DNA from: Lysobacterales bacterium
GTDB taxonomy: Bacteria; Pseudomonadota; Gammaproteobacteria; Xanthomonadales; Wenzhouxiangellaceae
Direction of reading: 5' to 3'
Length of the DNA: 57,064 nucleotides
Assembly: GCA_002722315.1 (NCBI GenBank)
Contig: PBLG01000023.1
Coordinates: forward strand, 1 to 57,064
The number at the start of each line of letters is the position of its first letter. Within the stretch, counting starts at the first letter, position 1. Positions 48,471 to 57,064 of the stretch are shown here, one piece after another. The notes beneath the pieces were generated by a model. It had not been told where the DNA came from, made no database searches, and was given only the letters and a program-made list of their open reading frames with translations. The translations under genes and the position numbers were made by a program.

Positions 48471-48997
48471 TGCGCCGGATCACGATCCTCACGATGTTCT
48501 CCATGTTTCTGCTGGCCGGTTGCACCGGCGGCAAGCAGGATCTCGAGCAATGGGTGCAGCAGACGCTGGCGCGACCGGCCGGGGAGGTCGAGCCTCTCCC
48601 GCAGGTGCACACGCCGGAGCCGGTCGTCTACGACGCCAATGACCTGCGCGATCCGTTCATGCGGCCGCGCCCGGACGCCGAGGAAGTCGCATCGGCCGGC
48701 AGCGGGCCGCGACCGGATCCGGACCGCCGGCGCGAGTATCTCGAGCGCTTCCCGCTGGATGCGCTGGAAATGGTCGGCACCATCTCGATCGGTGATCGCA
48801 CCTTCGGCCTGATATCGGATCCCGAGGACACGATCCATCGGGTCAGCGAAGGCAATTATCTGGGGCAGAACCACGGCCGAATCCTGCAAGTCACGCCAGT
48901 TGCCATCGAAGTGATGGAACTCGTGCCGGACGGGGCCGAAGGCTGGATGGAGCGCGAAGCGAGTATCGCGCTGCCCGACGACGACCAGCAGGGATGA
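48470..48997 (+). CDS. pilP: Type IV pilus assembly lipoprotein PilP
   Basis: The 175-residue lipoprotein has a lipobox (LLAGC, cleavage before C at about 18), a disordered linker, and the beta-sandwich domain (LDALEMVGTISIG, EGNYLGQNHGRI) that binds PilQ. It connects the inner-membrane PilN/PilO complex with the secretin. Confidence 0.94.
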   Translation: MRRITILTMFSMFLLAGCTGGKQDLEQWVQQTLARPAGEVEPLPQVHTPEPVVYDANDLRDPFMRPRPDAEEVASAGSGPRPDPDRRREYLERFPLDALEMVGTISIGDRTFGLISDPEDTIHRVSEGNYLGQNHGRILQVTPVAIEVMELVPDGAEGWMEREASIALPDDDQQG

Positions 48998-49083
48998 TGG
49001 TGGACGCAATGAATAAACAAGAATTTGGCACGGGAACGCAAGTTATGAACACCCATGAAGGGAACTCAACAGGGAGCCTGATT

Positions 49084-51261
49084 ATGAACCGCACGAAGCG
49101 AATCCTGACCCTTCTGGCCGGTGCGATCTGGCTATTCGCCGGCCCGCTTTCGGCTACCGTGGTCACCGACGTTCAGGTCAGCGATGAGGGCAACCAGTTG
49201 CGCTTCATCCTGTCGACCGACGTCGCGCCCGGTGAACCGACGGTGTTCACGACCGACCAGCCGCCGCGCATCGTGCTCGAGCTGCCCGATACCACGTCCG
49301 ACGTGGCTTCCGGCCAGGTGCCGGTTGGCGTCGGCCCGGTCCGCAGCTACATGGCGCTGTCATCCGGCGGCCGCACGCGACTGATCGTCGACCTGTCCCG
49401 CAGCACCGGCTACGATGTCGACGTCCAGGGCAACCAGGTGGTGCTGACCGTCGAGTCGGGCGGTTCCGCCGCGGGCGTGGCTCGCACTTCTTCCGGCCAG
49501 CAGAACGAGATTGCCGGCATCGATTTCCGCCGCGGCGACAACGGCGAAAGCCGGGTGCTGGTGCAGCTCGGTCGGCCCGGGGTGGATATCTCGGTGGACG
49601 AGCGTGCATCCGCGCTGCAGGTGAACCTGTTCGACACGACACTGCCCGACGACCTGATGCAGCAGCTGGACGTGACCGATTTCGCCACGCCGGTCAAGAC
49701 CATTACCCCCGAGATCCGCGGCAACAACGTCCGCCTGAATATCGACATCTCCGGCGCCTACCAGCACGTCGCCTACCAGACCGGCGACGAGCTGGTCATC
49801 GAAGTGACCGAGCCCGACCTCGAGCCGCGCATGACGCGCGAGCTGGAGTTCTTCCAGGATCGCGAATACGAGGGCGAACGCATTACCCTGAACTTCCAGG
49901 ACATCCCGGTGCGTTCGGTGCTGTCGCTGATCGCCGACATATCCGACCTCAACATCGTGGTCTCCGACTCGGTCGGCGGCAGCCTCACGCTGCGCCTGAC
50001 CAACGTGCCCTGGGACCAGGCGCTGGACATCGTGCTCGAGACTCGCAATCTCGCGATGCGCGAGTCGGGCAACGTCCGCTGGGTCGCACCCCAGAACGAA
50101 ATCGCCGCGCGCGAGCAGCAGATCCTGCGGGCTCGCGCCGAGCGCCAGACCCTGGAGCCGCTGCGCACCGTGATGATCCCGGTCAGCTACGCCGATGCGG
50201 CTTCGCTGTCGGAGCTGATCCGCTCCTCGACCGCTGTCGGAAGTGACGGAGACGGCGGCGCCGGACTGCTGTCGGAACGCGGGTCGGTCACCATCGACCA
50301 GCGCACCAACACCTTGCTGGTCACCGATACCGCCGAGCAGATCGACCGGGTGCGCGAGCTGGTCGCCGAGCTCGACCGTCCGGTGCGCCAGGTGCTGATC
50401 GAATCGCGCATCGTCATCGCGCGGTCCAGCTTCAACCACGAGCTCGGTGTTCGCTTCGGCGTTTCCGGCGCCGAGAATGCCGGCAACCAGCTGATCACCA
50501 TCGGCGGTTCGGCCGAGGCCAACGACCGCATGGCCAACGTCGGACTGGCGCGGCGCAACCTGCTCGGTCAGCGGCCGGGCCGGCCGGTCTTCCTGCCGGA
50601 TGCGGATCCGGGCGACGTCATCGACGTCGGCACCGACGGGATCGCCGTACCGCGGCTCGAAGATCGCCTGAACGTGAACCTGCCGGTATCCAATCCCGCC
50701 GGCGCGTTCGGCGTCAGCTTCCTGACCAGCAATTTCCTGCTGGACCTGGAGCTGTCGGCGCTCGAAGCCCAGGGCGAGGGCGAAGTCATCTCGACCCCGC
50801 GCGTGATCACCGCCAACCAGAACGAAGCCTTTATCCAGCAGGGTGTCGAGATTCCGTACGAGGAAGCCACCAACTCCGGCGCCACCAATGTCGAGTTCAA
50901 GGAAGCCGTGCTCGAGCTTCGCGTCACGCCGCTGATCACGCCCGACAACCGGGTCCAGCTCAGCCTCGCGATCAAGCAGGATACGGTCGGTGAAATCTTC
51001 CAGACCGGACGCGGCGGCTCGGTGCCGTCCATCGATACCCGCGAACTGGGTACGCGGGTGCTGGTCGAGAACGGTCAGACCGTGGTCCTTGGCGGCATCT
51101 TCCAGGAAGAGCGCAACTTCAACACCACCAAGGTGCCGATGCTGGGCGACGTGCCGGTGCTGGGCGCGCTGTTCCGTCGTCGGGCGACCAACGACGAGAA
51201 GCGCGAACTGCTGATCTTCATCACGCCCAACATCCTCGACGACCAGGTTCGCATCGACTAA
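49084..51261 (+). CDS. pilQ: Type IV pilus secretin PilQ
   Basis: The 725-residue outer-membrane secretin has a signal peptide (MNRTKRILTLLAGAIWLFAG), two AMIN domains (about 25-105 and 130-225) that may bind peptidoglycan, an N0/STN domain (about 260-345), N1 and the secretin core with VPLLGDVP-type motif (KVPMLGDVPVLGALF) near the C-terminus. The frame opens at 48994 overlapping pilP, but ATG 49084 has a ribosome binding site (agggag) and the signal peptide begins there. A terminator follows. Confidence 0.94.
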   Translation: MNRTKRILTLLAGAIWLFAGPLSATVVTDVQVSDEGNQLRFILSTDVAPGEPTVFTTDQPPRIVLELPDTTSDVASGQVPVGVGPVRSYMALSSGGRTRLIVDLSRSTGYDVDVQGNQVVLTVESGGSAAGVARTSSGQQNEIAGIDFRRGDNGESRVLVQLGRPGVDISVDERASALQVNLFDTTLPDDLMQQLDVTDFATPVKTITPEIRGNNVRLNIDISGAYQHVAYQTGDELVIEVTEPDLEPRMTRELEFFQDREYEGERITLNFQDIPVRSVLSLIADISDLNIVVSDSVGGSLTLRLTNVPWDQALDIVLETRNLAMRESGNVRWVAPQNEIAAREQQILRARAERQTLEPLRTVMIPVSYADAASLSELIRSSTAVGSDGDGGAGLLSERGSVTIDQRTNTLLVTDTAEQIDRVRELVAELDRPVRQVLIESRIVIARSSFNHELGVRFGVSGAENAGNQLITIGGSAEANDRMANVGLARRNLLGQRPGRPVFLPDADPGDVIDVGTDGIAVPRLEDRLNVNLPVSNPAGAFGVSFLTSNFLLDLELSALEAQGEGEVISTPRVITANQNEAFIQQGVEIPYEEATNSGATNVEFKEAVLELRVTPLITPDNRVQLSLAIKQDTVGEIFQTGRGGSVPSIDTRELGTRVLVENGQTVVLGGIFQEERNFNTTKVPMLGDVPVLGALFRRRATNDEKRELLIFITPNILDDQVRID

Positions 51262-51296
51262 TCCGAATCGACTAGTCCGAATCGTCAGGAAACCTG

Positions 51297-51331
51297 AAGG
51301 CCCGGGTCGGCAACGTCCCGGGCCTTTTCTT
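51297..51331 (+). terminator. Rho-independent terminator of pilMNOPQ
   Basis: aaggcccggg pairs with cccgggcctt around a 10-base loop, then tttcttt. It lies 36 bases after the pilQ stop. A short direct repeat (tccgaatcg) precedes it. Confidence 0.88.
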
Positions 51332-51366
51332 TGGTCGGTCTGCGAGGTTCCACTTACAATAGTCGG

Positions 51367-51975
51367 ATGACCAATGGCGCCATCACCAATCGCCCCCATT
51401 CTCCCGCCGCCGAGCGCAACCGTGAACCGATACTGAAGGTGCTGCGGGCCTGGCTGCCCCGGTCCGGCCGCATGCTCGAAATCGGCTCCGGCACGGGCCA
51501 GCACGTGACATTCTTCGCCCCGGCGCTGCCGCTCTGGCAGTGGCAGCCCAGCGAGCATCCCGACGAGATTCCCACGCTGGAAGCCGGGCTGGCCGGGCAC
51601 GGCCTGGCCAATATCGGGCCGCCGCTCGCGCTGGACGTGACCGGCGAATGGCCGGAAGAAAGGTTCGACGGCGTCTTCTCGGCCAATACCGCCCACATCA
51701 TGCATTTCCCGGCCGTCGAGGCCATGTTCGCCGGCGTCGGCGCACGCCTGAACCCGCGCGGGCTGTTCGTGCTCTACGGGCCGTTTGCCCGCGACGGCCG
51801 CCACAACGCGCCGAGCAACGCCGAGTTCGACGCCAGCCTGCGCGCGCGCGACCCGGGCATGGGCATACGCGACGTCGAGCAACTCGACCGGCTCGGCGAG
51901 GCGTGCGGCCTGGAGCGAATCGCGGAACTTCGCATGCCGGCCAACAATCACATCCTGGTCTTCCACAAACCCTGA
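51367..51975 (+). CDS. DUF938 family SAM-dependent methyltransferase-like protein
   Basis: The 202-residue protein has the SAM-binding motif MLEIGSGTGQHVTFFA and downstream motifs (WQPSEHP, FSANTAHIMHFPAV, LFVLYGPFARDG) characteristic of DUF938. The substrate is unknown. It is a stand-alone gene ahead of msrC. I chose ATG 51367 (MTNGAITNRP), the usual family start. Confidence 0.88.
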   Translation: MTNGAITNRPHSPAAERNREPILKVLRAWLPRSGRMLEIGSGTGQHVTFFAPALPLWQWQPSEHPDEIPTLEAGLAGHGLANIGPPLALDVTGEWPEERFDGVFSANTAHIMHFPAVEAMFAGVGARLNPRGLFVLYGPFARDGRHNAPSNAEFDASLRARDPGMGIRDVEQLDRLGEACGLERIAELRMPANNHILVFHKP

Positions 51976-51978
51976 CAC

Positions 51979-52001
51979 GCCGCCGGATTTCCGGCGGCTT
52001 T
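51979..52001 (+). terminator. Short hairpin terminator after the DUF938 gene
   Basis: gccgccgg pairs with ccggcggc around a 4-base loop, followed by ttt. It begins 4 bases after the stop codon. Confidence 0.6.
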
Positions 52002-52018
52002 CGAACAAGGCAAACCCG

Positions 52019-52495
52019 ATGGTTTCAGTACAGGCACAGGCATTCGAGTCGTGGGACGGGCTGGCGCAGCAGGCGCGCGGGCTGCTGTCCGGCGAGCGCC
52101 ACCGCATCGCCAACGCGGCCAACCTGGCAGCGCTGATCTTCAACAGCGTGCCCGACCTCAACTGGGCCGGCTTCTACTTCGTCGAGGACGGCGAACTGGT
52201 GGTCGGGCCGTTCCAGGGCCAGCCGGCCTGCGTGCGCATTGCCCAGGGCAAGGGCGTGTGCGGCACGGCTTGGGCCACCGGCGAGACCCAGCGGGTCGAA
52301 GATGTCGAGGTCTTCGCCGGCCATATCGCGTGCGACCCGAACTCGCGCTCGGAAGTGGTGGTGCCGCTGATTGTCGACAACGACGTCATCGGCGTGCTCG
52401 ATATCGACAGCCCCGTACCCGGCCGTTTCAGCGACGAGGATGCGCGCGGCTTCGAGCAGCTGGCCGCGATCTACCTGGAATCGCTGGCGGGCTGA
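52019..52495 (+). CDS. msrC: Free methionine-(R)-sulfoxide reductase (GAF domain)
   Basis: The 158-residue GAF-domain protein closely resembles E. coli MsrC/YebR: NWAGFYFVEDGELVVGPFQG, ACVRIAQGKGVCGTAWATG and HIACDPNSRSEVVVPL. The conserved cysteines (in ACVRI, GVCGT and HIACD) form the redox site. It reduces free methionine-R-sulfoxide in the cytoplasm. I chose ATG 52019; a longer frame begins in the previous gene. Confidence 0.94.
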   Translation: MVSVQAQAFESWDGLAQQARGLLSGERHRIANAANLAALIFNSVPDLNWAGFYFVEDGELVVGPFQGQPACVRIAQGKGVCGTAWATGETQRVEDVEVFAGHIACDPNSRSEVVVPLIVDNDVIGVLDIDSPVPGRFSDEDARGFEQLAAIYLESLAG

Positions 52496-52548
52496 GGCCG
52501 GTCAGCCGGGGAGGGCACTCGTGCCGGGGCAGGCGCCGCCGGCCGGCC

Positions 52549-53031
52549 TCAAGCGTCGGGCTCGAAGCGCGCGGCCAGCCGGACCCGGCCCTGGTCGCCG
52601 AATTCCAGCTCGAAGATGCCGCCGGTGGAAAGCGGCATCAGCTGACCCGTAAGCGATGCCTGGACCTGCTCCAGGCCCGGGTTGTGCCCCACCAGCAGCA
52701 GGTCCCCGGAATGCTCCTGTACCAGCGCGGCCAGCATCGCGGCCGTGGCGTTCCAGATGCGCGGTTCTTCGTGCCGTTCACCGAATTCGTCGCCCAGCGC
52801 AAGCTCGGCGGTGCGGCGCGCCCGGGCGGACGGCGATACGAGCGCGGTCGGAGCGGCCGGGCCGCTCATGCGCCGGGCCAGCCAGTCTTTCATTTGCGCG
52901 CACTGGCGCTCGCCGCGGCGCGTCAGCGGCCTGTCGATGTCCTTTTGACCGGGTTCGGCGTCGGCCGCGTTGGCGTGCCGGATCAGCCAGACGGTCCGGG
53001 CGCGGTTCTCTCTTTCAACTGAATTGATCAT
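52549..53031 (-). CDS. sixA: SixA-like histidine phosphatase
   Basis: The 160-residue protein has the histidine phosphatase pattern: LIRHANA (H19 would be phosphorylated), a second region SARARRTAEL, and VGHNPG as the second catalytic histidine. Short proteins of this type act as phosphohistidine phosphatases on phosphotransfer proteins, but the substrate here is unknown. It is convergent with msrC and 3 bases downstream of the dehydratase gene on the same strand, so likely co-transcribed. Confidence 0.88.
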   Translation of the reverse strand: MINSVERENRARTVWLIRHANAADAEPGQKDIDRPLTRRGERQCAQMKDWLARRMSGPAAPTALVSPSARARRTAELALGDEFGERHEEPRIWNATAAMLAALVQEHSGDLLLVGHNPGLEQVQASLTGQLMPLSTGGIFELEFGDQGRVRLAARFEPDA

Positions 53032-53034
53032 GCG

Positions 53035-53964
53035 TCAAAGATGCCTGAGCAGCGCGCCGACTTCAAGGTTGCCGCCGGACAGCACGACGCCCACGCGCCG
53101 GCCGGTGAAGCGCTCCCGCTCGGCCAGCACCGCGGCCAGCGGTACCGCGCCGGAAGGCTCGATCACCTGCTTGAGGTGGCGCCAGGCCAGCGTCATGGCC
53201 TCGATGATCTGCGCCTCGGATACGGTGATCACCGCTATCCCGTGGGCCGAGAGCACCGCGAAGTTGCGCGTGCCGATCAGCGCCCGCAGCCCGTCGGCAA
53301 TGGTCTGCGGATCGTGGTCGGAAACCCGCTCGCCGTCGGCCAGTGACCGGGCCGCGTCGTCGGCGCCGGCCGGCTCGGCGCCGGTCACGCGAACGTGCGG
53401 CGCGACCCGGGCCGCGGCCAGCGTGATGCCGGACAGCAGTCCGCCGCCGCCGATGGGCGCCACGATGTCGTCCAGGTCGGACGCCTGGGCAAGGAATTCG
53501 AGCGCCACCGTGCCCTGTCCGGCGATGATGTGTTCGTGATCATATGGAGGAATCGCGGTCTTGCCCTGGTCGATCAGCGCCTGCAGGCCGGCCTCGCGCG
53601 AGGCCTGGTTGGGTGCGCAGAAGTGCACCGTGCCACCGTAGGCCCGCACCGCCTCGACCTTGCTGGCGACGGCGTTCTCCGGCATCACCACGTCGGCGGA
53701 GAAACCGCGCGCCGCGGCCGCCGCGGCCAGCGCCGCGCCGTGATTGCCGGACGAGTGCGTGGCCACGCCCGGGCAGTCGTCCGGCAGCTGCGAGACGGCA
53801 AAACTGGCGCCGCGGAACTTGAACGAACCGGTCTTCTGCAGCTGCTCGCACTTGAACAGAAAATCGATTCCGGTCAAACGATTCAGCGATTCGCTGGTCA
53901 TAACCGGGGTGCGACGAATCCGGCCGGCAATCTCGGCCAGCGCCACTGAAGGCGTGATATCCAT
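53035..53964 (-). CDS. PLP-dependent threonine/serine dehydratase
   Basis: The 309-residue protein is a fold type II PLP enzyme. The lysine for the cofactor is K49 in KTGSFKFRGA. The phosphate loop is GGGGLLSG, and VLSGGNLE lies near the C-terminus. SSGNHGAALA is the substrate loop. It could be a catabolic threonine dehydratase or serine racemase/dehydratase; the regulatory C-terminal domain of biosynthetic IlvA is absent. I chose ATG 53964, preceded by ggaag; an upstream ATG at 54012 would add 16 residues. It is divergent from pepN. Confidence 0.9.
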   Translation of the reverse strand: MDITPSVALAEIAGRIRRTPVMTSESLNRLTGIDFLFKCEQLQKTGSFKFRGASFAVSQLPDDCPGVATHSSGNHGAALAAAAAARGFSADVVMPENAVASKVEAVRAYGGTVHFCAPNQASREAGLQALIDQGKTAIPPYDHEHIIAGQGTVALEFLAQASDLDDIVAPIGGGGLLSGITLAAARVAPHVRVTGAEPAGADDAARSLADGERVSDHDPQTIADGLRALIGTRNFAVLSAHGIAVITVSEAQIIEAMTLAWRHLKQVIEPSGAVPLAAVLAERERFTGRRVGVVLSGGNLEVGALLRHL

Positions 53965-54017
53965 CACGCTTCCATATCGAAAATCACGGGTCGATCCGGT
54001 GTTTTCAGGCATCGTCG

Positions 54018-54023
54018 TATAAT
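54018..54023 (+). promoter_or_regulatory. -10 element of the pepN promoter
   Basis: A consensus TATAAT lies 31 bases before the pepN ATG. No clear -35 is visible. The complementary strand has tattat/attata, which may serve the divergent gene. Confidence 0.5.
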
Positions 54024-54054
54024 ACTGCTCATAAGCCACGGACAAGGGACGCAC

Positions 54055-56718
54055 ATGAAAGCTTTCAAGGGCGACGCGCCGCGCACGCCGGTCAATCGCG
54101 CAGACTATCACCCGCCGGCCTGGCTGATCGATACGGCCGTCATCACGCTGGACCTGAATGCCGACACCACGTGCGTCTCGGCGTCCCTGCGGGTGCGGCG
54201 CAATCCCGGCGCCGACGATGCCCACGCGCCGCTGGTGCTGTTCGGCGACGACCTGGACACCGAGAGCGTGGCGATCGACGGGCGCGAGCTCGAGCCCGGC
54301 GCCTACCGGATCAGCGACGGCCGGCTGACCATAGCCGGCCTGGACGAATCGGCCATCGTCACCACCCGCGTGCTCATCCACCCGGCGAAGAACACCGCGC
54401 TGGAAGGGCTGTACCAGTCCGGTTCCAGCCTGCTCACCCAGTGCGAGGCCGAGGGCTTCCGCAAGATCACCTGGTTCGGCGACCGACCCGACATCATGGC
54501 CCGCTTCCACGTGCGACTGGAAGCCGACAGCACGAAGTACCCGGTGCTGCTGGGCAACGGCAACCTGGTCGAATCCGGCTCGCTGGGCGGCAATCGCCAC
54601 TTCGCCGTCTGGGACGACCCGTTCCCCAAGCCGTCGTACCTGTTCGCGCTGGTCGCCGGCGACCTGGGCTGCAAGGAAGACACGTTTACCACCGTCTCGG
54701 GCCGGGAGGTGGCGCTGAAGGTCTACTCCGAGCGCGAGAACCTGGGCCAGCTCGCTCACGCCGTCGAAAGCCTGAAGAAATCCATGGCCTGGGACGAGCA
54801 GCGCTTCGGCCTGGAATACGACCTGGACGTCTACCACATCGTCGCCACCCACGATTTCAACATGGGCGCGATGGAGAACAAGAGCCTCAACATCTTCAAC
54901 GCCCGCTACGTGCTGGCCGACCCCGACACCGCCACCGACGCCGACTTCGAGGCCATCGAGGCGGTGATCGCGCACGAGTACTTCCATAACTGGACCGGCA
55001 ACCGCGTGACCTGCCGCGACTGGTTCCAGCTGACGCTCAAGGAGGGTCTGACGGTCTTCCGCGACCAGGAATTCTCGTCGGACATGCAGTCGCGCGCGGT
55101 CAAGCGCATCAGCGACATCAAGGACCTGATGGCGCGCCAGTTCCCCGAGGACGCCGGCCCGATGGCCCACCCGGTGCGGCCCGAGCGCTACGTCGAGATC
55201 AACAACTTCTACACCGCCACGGTCTACGAGAAGGGCGCCGAGGTGGTGCGGATGTACGACACGCTGCTGGGCGCCGACGGCTTTCGCCGCGGCATGGATC
55301 TTTACTTCGAACGCCACGACGGCCAGGCGGTGACCTGCGACGACTTCCGCGCCGCCATGGCCGACGCCAACCAGGCCGACCTGGACCAGTTCGAGCGCTG
55401 GTACCGGCAGGTGGGAACGCCGACGGTCAGCGTGGAAACCGACTTCGACGAGCGCTCCGGCTCGCTCGAAGTCTCGCTCACCCAGTCGCTGCCCGAGCAT
55501 CCCGACAACGCCGACATCGGCCCGCTGCACATCCCGTTCAGGCTCGGCCTGCTGACGCCGTCCGGCGAATCGCTGTCGCTGCCGCTCGAAGGCGAGGGTG
55601 AAGCGCGCGAAACGCACCTGCTCGAATTGCGGGAAACCGAAACCACGGTCCGCTTCACCGGCCTGGACGAAAAGCCGGTCGTCTCGCTGCTGCGCGGCTT
55701 CTCGGCGCCGGTCAAGATCGAGGCCGAGGCCGACGACCGGGAACTGGCCGTTCTGCTGGCGTTCGACCCCGACCCGGTCGCGCGCTGGATGGCCGGGCGC
55801 AAGCTGTCGGCCCGGGTGCTCGATCGCGCCATCGAGGCGCACGCAGGCGACGAGGAACTCGATGCGCCCGATCTCCTGATATCGGCCTGGCGAAAGATTG
55901 TCGAGAATGCGACCGACGATCCCGCGCTGGCCGCCGCGCTGCTGCAGCTGCCCACCGAGCCCGAGATTTCGCAGGACTACAAGCCGGTGCCGGTGGACGC
56001 CATCCACGCGGCTCGATCCGGTCTCAGGAGACAGCTGGCCGAAGCGCTGGCCGATCCGCTGCGCAAGATCATCGAAGACTTCCGCCCGCGCGGCGGCTGG
56101 CGCTTCGACGCCGACGACATCGCCGCGCGCAGCCTGGCCAACACCGCGCTGTCGCTGCTGGTCGGGGCGCGCGACGAGGACGCGGCGAAGCGTGCCGTGG
56201 CCGTCTACAAGGACGCCGACAACATGACCGACCGCTTCGCCGCGCTGTCGTCGGTGGTCCACGCCAGGCTGGACGCCGCCGAAGTGCTGCTGGCCGATTT
56301 CGAAAAGCGCTACGCCGACAACCCGCTGGTCATGGACAAGTGGTTCGCCGTCCAGGCCCAGGTGGCCGCCGCCGGCACCGTCGACAAGGTCCAGCAGCTG
56401 ATGGAACACCCGGCGTTTTCGATGAAGAACCCGAACAAGGTCCGCTCGCTGATCGGCGCCTTCGGCATGCACAACCCGTCGGCGTTTCACCGCGCCGACG
56501 GCGCCGGCTACCGCCTGATGGGCAACGTGGTCCGCGAACTCGACGCCCTCAACCCCCAGGTCGCTGCCCGACTGGCCTCGGTGTTCAACCGCTGGGCCGA
56601 CTATGACGCGGACCGCAAGCAGCGGATGCGCGAGCAGTTGGAGGCGATCAAGGCTGTCGACGGGTTGAGCCCCGACGTCGACGAAATCGTCTCGGCGGCG
56701 TTGAAGCGGGACGGGTGA
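54055..56718 (+). CDS. pepN: Aminopeptidase N
   Basis: The 887-residue cytoplasmic M1 zinc aminopeptidase (E. coli 870) has GAMEN (271-275) for the substrate amino terminus, HEYFHNWTGNR (zinc ligands H307 and H311, catalytic E308), and the third ligand E330 in LTLKEGLTVF. All four domains appear complete, including the helical C-terminal part. It removes N-terminal residues from peptides. The ATG at 54055 has aaggga upstream. Confidence 0.97.
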   Translation: MKAFKGDAPRTPVNRADYHPPAWLIDTAVITLDLNADTTCVSASLRVRRNPGADDAHAPLVLFGDDLDTESVAIDGRELEPGAYRISDGRLTIAGLDESAIVTTRVLIHPAKNTALEGLYQSGSSLLTQCEAEGFRKITWFGDRPDIMARFHVRLEADSTKYPVLLGNGNLVESGSLGGNRHFAVWDDPFPKPSYLFALVAGDLGCKEDTFTTVSGREVALKVYSERENLGQLAHAVESLKKSMAWDEQRFGLEYDLDVYHIVATHDFNMGAMENKSLNIFNARYVLADPDTATDADFEAIEAVIAHEYFHNWTGNRVTCRDWFQLTLKEGLTVFRDQEFSSDMQSRAVKRISDIKDLMARQFPEDAGPMAHPVRPERYVEINNFYTATVYEKGAEVVRMYDTLLGADGFRRGMDLYFERHDGQAVTCDDFRAAMADANQADLDQFERWYRQVGTPTVSVETDFDERSGSLEVSLTQSLPEHPDNADIGPLHIPFRLGLLTPSGESLSLPLEGEGEARETHLLELRETETTVRFTGLDEKPVVSLLRGFSAPVKIEAEADDRELAVLLAFDPDPVARWMAGRKLSARVLDRAIEAHAGDEELDAPDLLISAWRKIVENATDDPALAAALLQLPTEPEISQDYKPVPVDAIHAARSGLRRQLAEALADPLRKIIEDFRPRGGWRFDADDIAARSLANTALSLLVGARDEDAAKRAVAVYKDADNMTDRFAALSSVVHARLDAAEVLLADFEKRYADNPLVMDKWFAVQAQVAAAGTVDKVQQLMEHPAFSMKNPNKVRSLIGAFGMHNPSAFHRADGAGYRLMGNVVRELDALNPQVAARLASVFNRWADYDADRKQRMREQLEAIKAVDGLSPDVDEIVSAALKRDG

Positions 56719-56760
56719 AATTCGACGGTTTCCGGTTTCAAATTTCCGGTTCCAGATTCT

Positions 56761-56821
56761 CGTAGGAGGCGTCTCCAGGCGCCGACCTGAAGCCATTCGC
56801 GGCCTGGAGACCGCTCCTACG
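56761..56821. repeat. REP-like palindromic unit 1
   Basis: cgtaggag at the left pairs with ctcctacg at the right, and tctccaggc with gcctggaga inside. The pattern is like dispersed hairpin repeats common in GC-rich gammaproteobacteria. Confidence 0.75.
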
Positions 56822-56873
56822 CCGGCCTTGCTCTTTCCCGAGGTCGGTGGTCGGTGGTCGGAAGTCGACTTGC

Positions 56874-56936
56874 TGTGGGAGCGGGCTCCGGCCGCGATTG
56901 GGGATGGATCGATCGGCGCCGGAGCCGCCTCCCACA
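56874..56936. repeat. REP-like palindromic unit 2
   Basis: tgtgggag pairs with ctcccaca in part (tgtggga/tcccaca exactly), and ggctccggccgc with ggcgccggagcc inside. Related to unit 1 by layout and position. Confidence 0.75.
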
Positions 56937-57064
56937 CCTGTAGCGGCCATCAGCTGCCGAATTCTCTACGGGTGTGGGAGATTCTATGTCGCGATGCAAC
57001 CCTCCTCACGGATTTTCGGTTGATATTCAGTTTGGTTCTTGAGCAGGGCGAATGCCACCCGCGC

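Larger units (their letters stand above)
56719..57064. other. Intergenic region with REP-like repeats
   Basis: No gene is seen. Two palindromic units (56761-56821, 56874-56936) and a tandem tcggtgg (56843-56861) occupy most of it. A partial third copy of tgtgggag begins near 56972. Confidence 0.6.

Noticed and set aside
49084..51261. pilQ start at 48994 overlapping pilP
   Set aside because: It would place 30 residues before the signal peptide; ATG 49084 has a ribosome binding site.
53035..56937. Minus-strand frame of 1,300 codons
   Set aside because: Only its C-terminal 309 codons (the dehydratase) are real; the rest is the antisense of pepN.

Overview
The window is a GC-rich chromosomal segment of a gammaproteobacterium. 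The gene content points to the Xanthomonadales/Chromatiales side (a Wenzhouxiangella-like lineage is my best guess): polA diverges from a small DUF2782 gene, mrcA diverges from pilMNOPQ, HemB is of the magnesium type, and two-domain c-di-GMP proteins and FlgO/TolB-like TPR proteins occur. The lineage is inferred from gene content and order, not from a phylogeny.

Layout. 1-1228: the 3' part of a 23S rRNA gene, the spacer and 5S rRNA, with a terminator. 1705-3579: a secreted thioredoxin-like protein and a dicarboxylate/amino-acid symporter, convergent. 3782-5467: glnS. 5482-8334: two minus-strand accessory genes, a secreted TonB-C/double-retropepsin protein and an unknown secreted protein. 8638-13384: lemA, an M48 membrane metalloprotease, hemB and aroE. 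13385-14147: non-coding, palindrome-rich DNA. 14146-17386: the DUF2782 gene and polA, divergent. 17889-29027: one giant secreted protein of about 3,712 residues. 29098-29371: a palindromic MITE-like element. 29407-31140: a membrane TPR protein. 31285-33414: an ECF sigma factor locus. 33574-37033: glmU, exbD, a DUF4870 gene and a fatty-acid desaturase. 37088-38366: tatD and a membrane protein. 38477-42602: a GGDEF-EAL protein, L31 type B and citrate synthase. 42654-45888: a conserved unknown and PBP1A. 46199-51261: the type IV pilus operon pilMNOPQ. 51367-56718: a DUF938 methyltransferase-like protein, msrC, sixA-like, a threonine/serine dehydratase and pepN. 56719-57064: REP-like repeats.

The most unusual signal is a recurring architecture. 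Two blocks of accessory genes are each bounded by a complete housekeeping gene on one side and a detached copy of that gene's 3' end on the other. The 3' end of glnS (5429-5467) recurs at 8517-8555 after about 3 kb. The 3' end of polA (17318-17383) recurs at 31176-31241 after 13.8 kb. The last 16 bases of the 5S gene recur about 180 bases downstream. No integrase or transposase gene is visible in any of these blocks. The larger block carries the second standout: a giant exoprotein with beta-helix, lectin-like, PLSSF-pentapeptide, PPC, caspase/gingipain-like peptidase and PKD-like modules. Its pentapeptide blocks show a 20-residue super-period that would suit a four-sided solenoid.

Functional grouping: rRNA, GlnS and L31 serve translation; PolA and TatD act on DNA; HemB, AroE, GltA and the dehydratase are metabolic; GlmU, PBP1A and the desaturase build the envelope; PilMNOPQ forms the pilus alignment complex and secretin; the ECF locus and GGDEF-EAL protein are regulatory.
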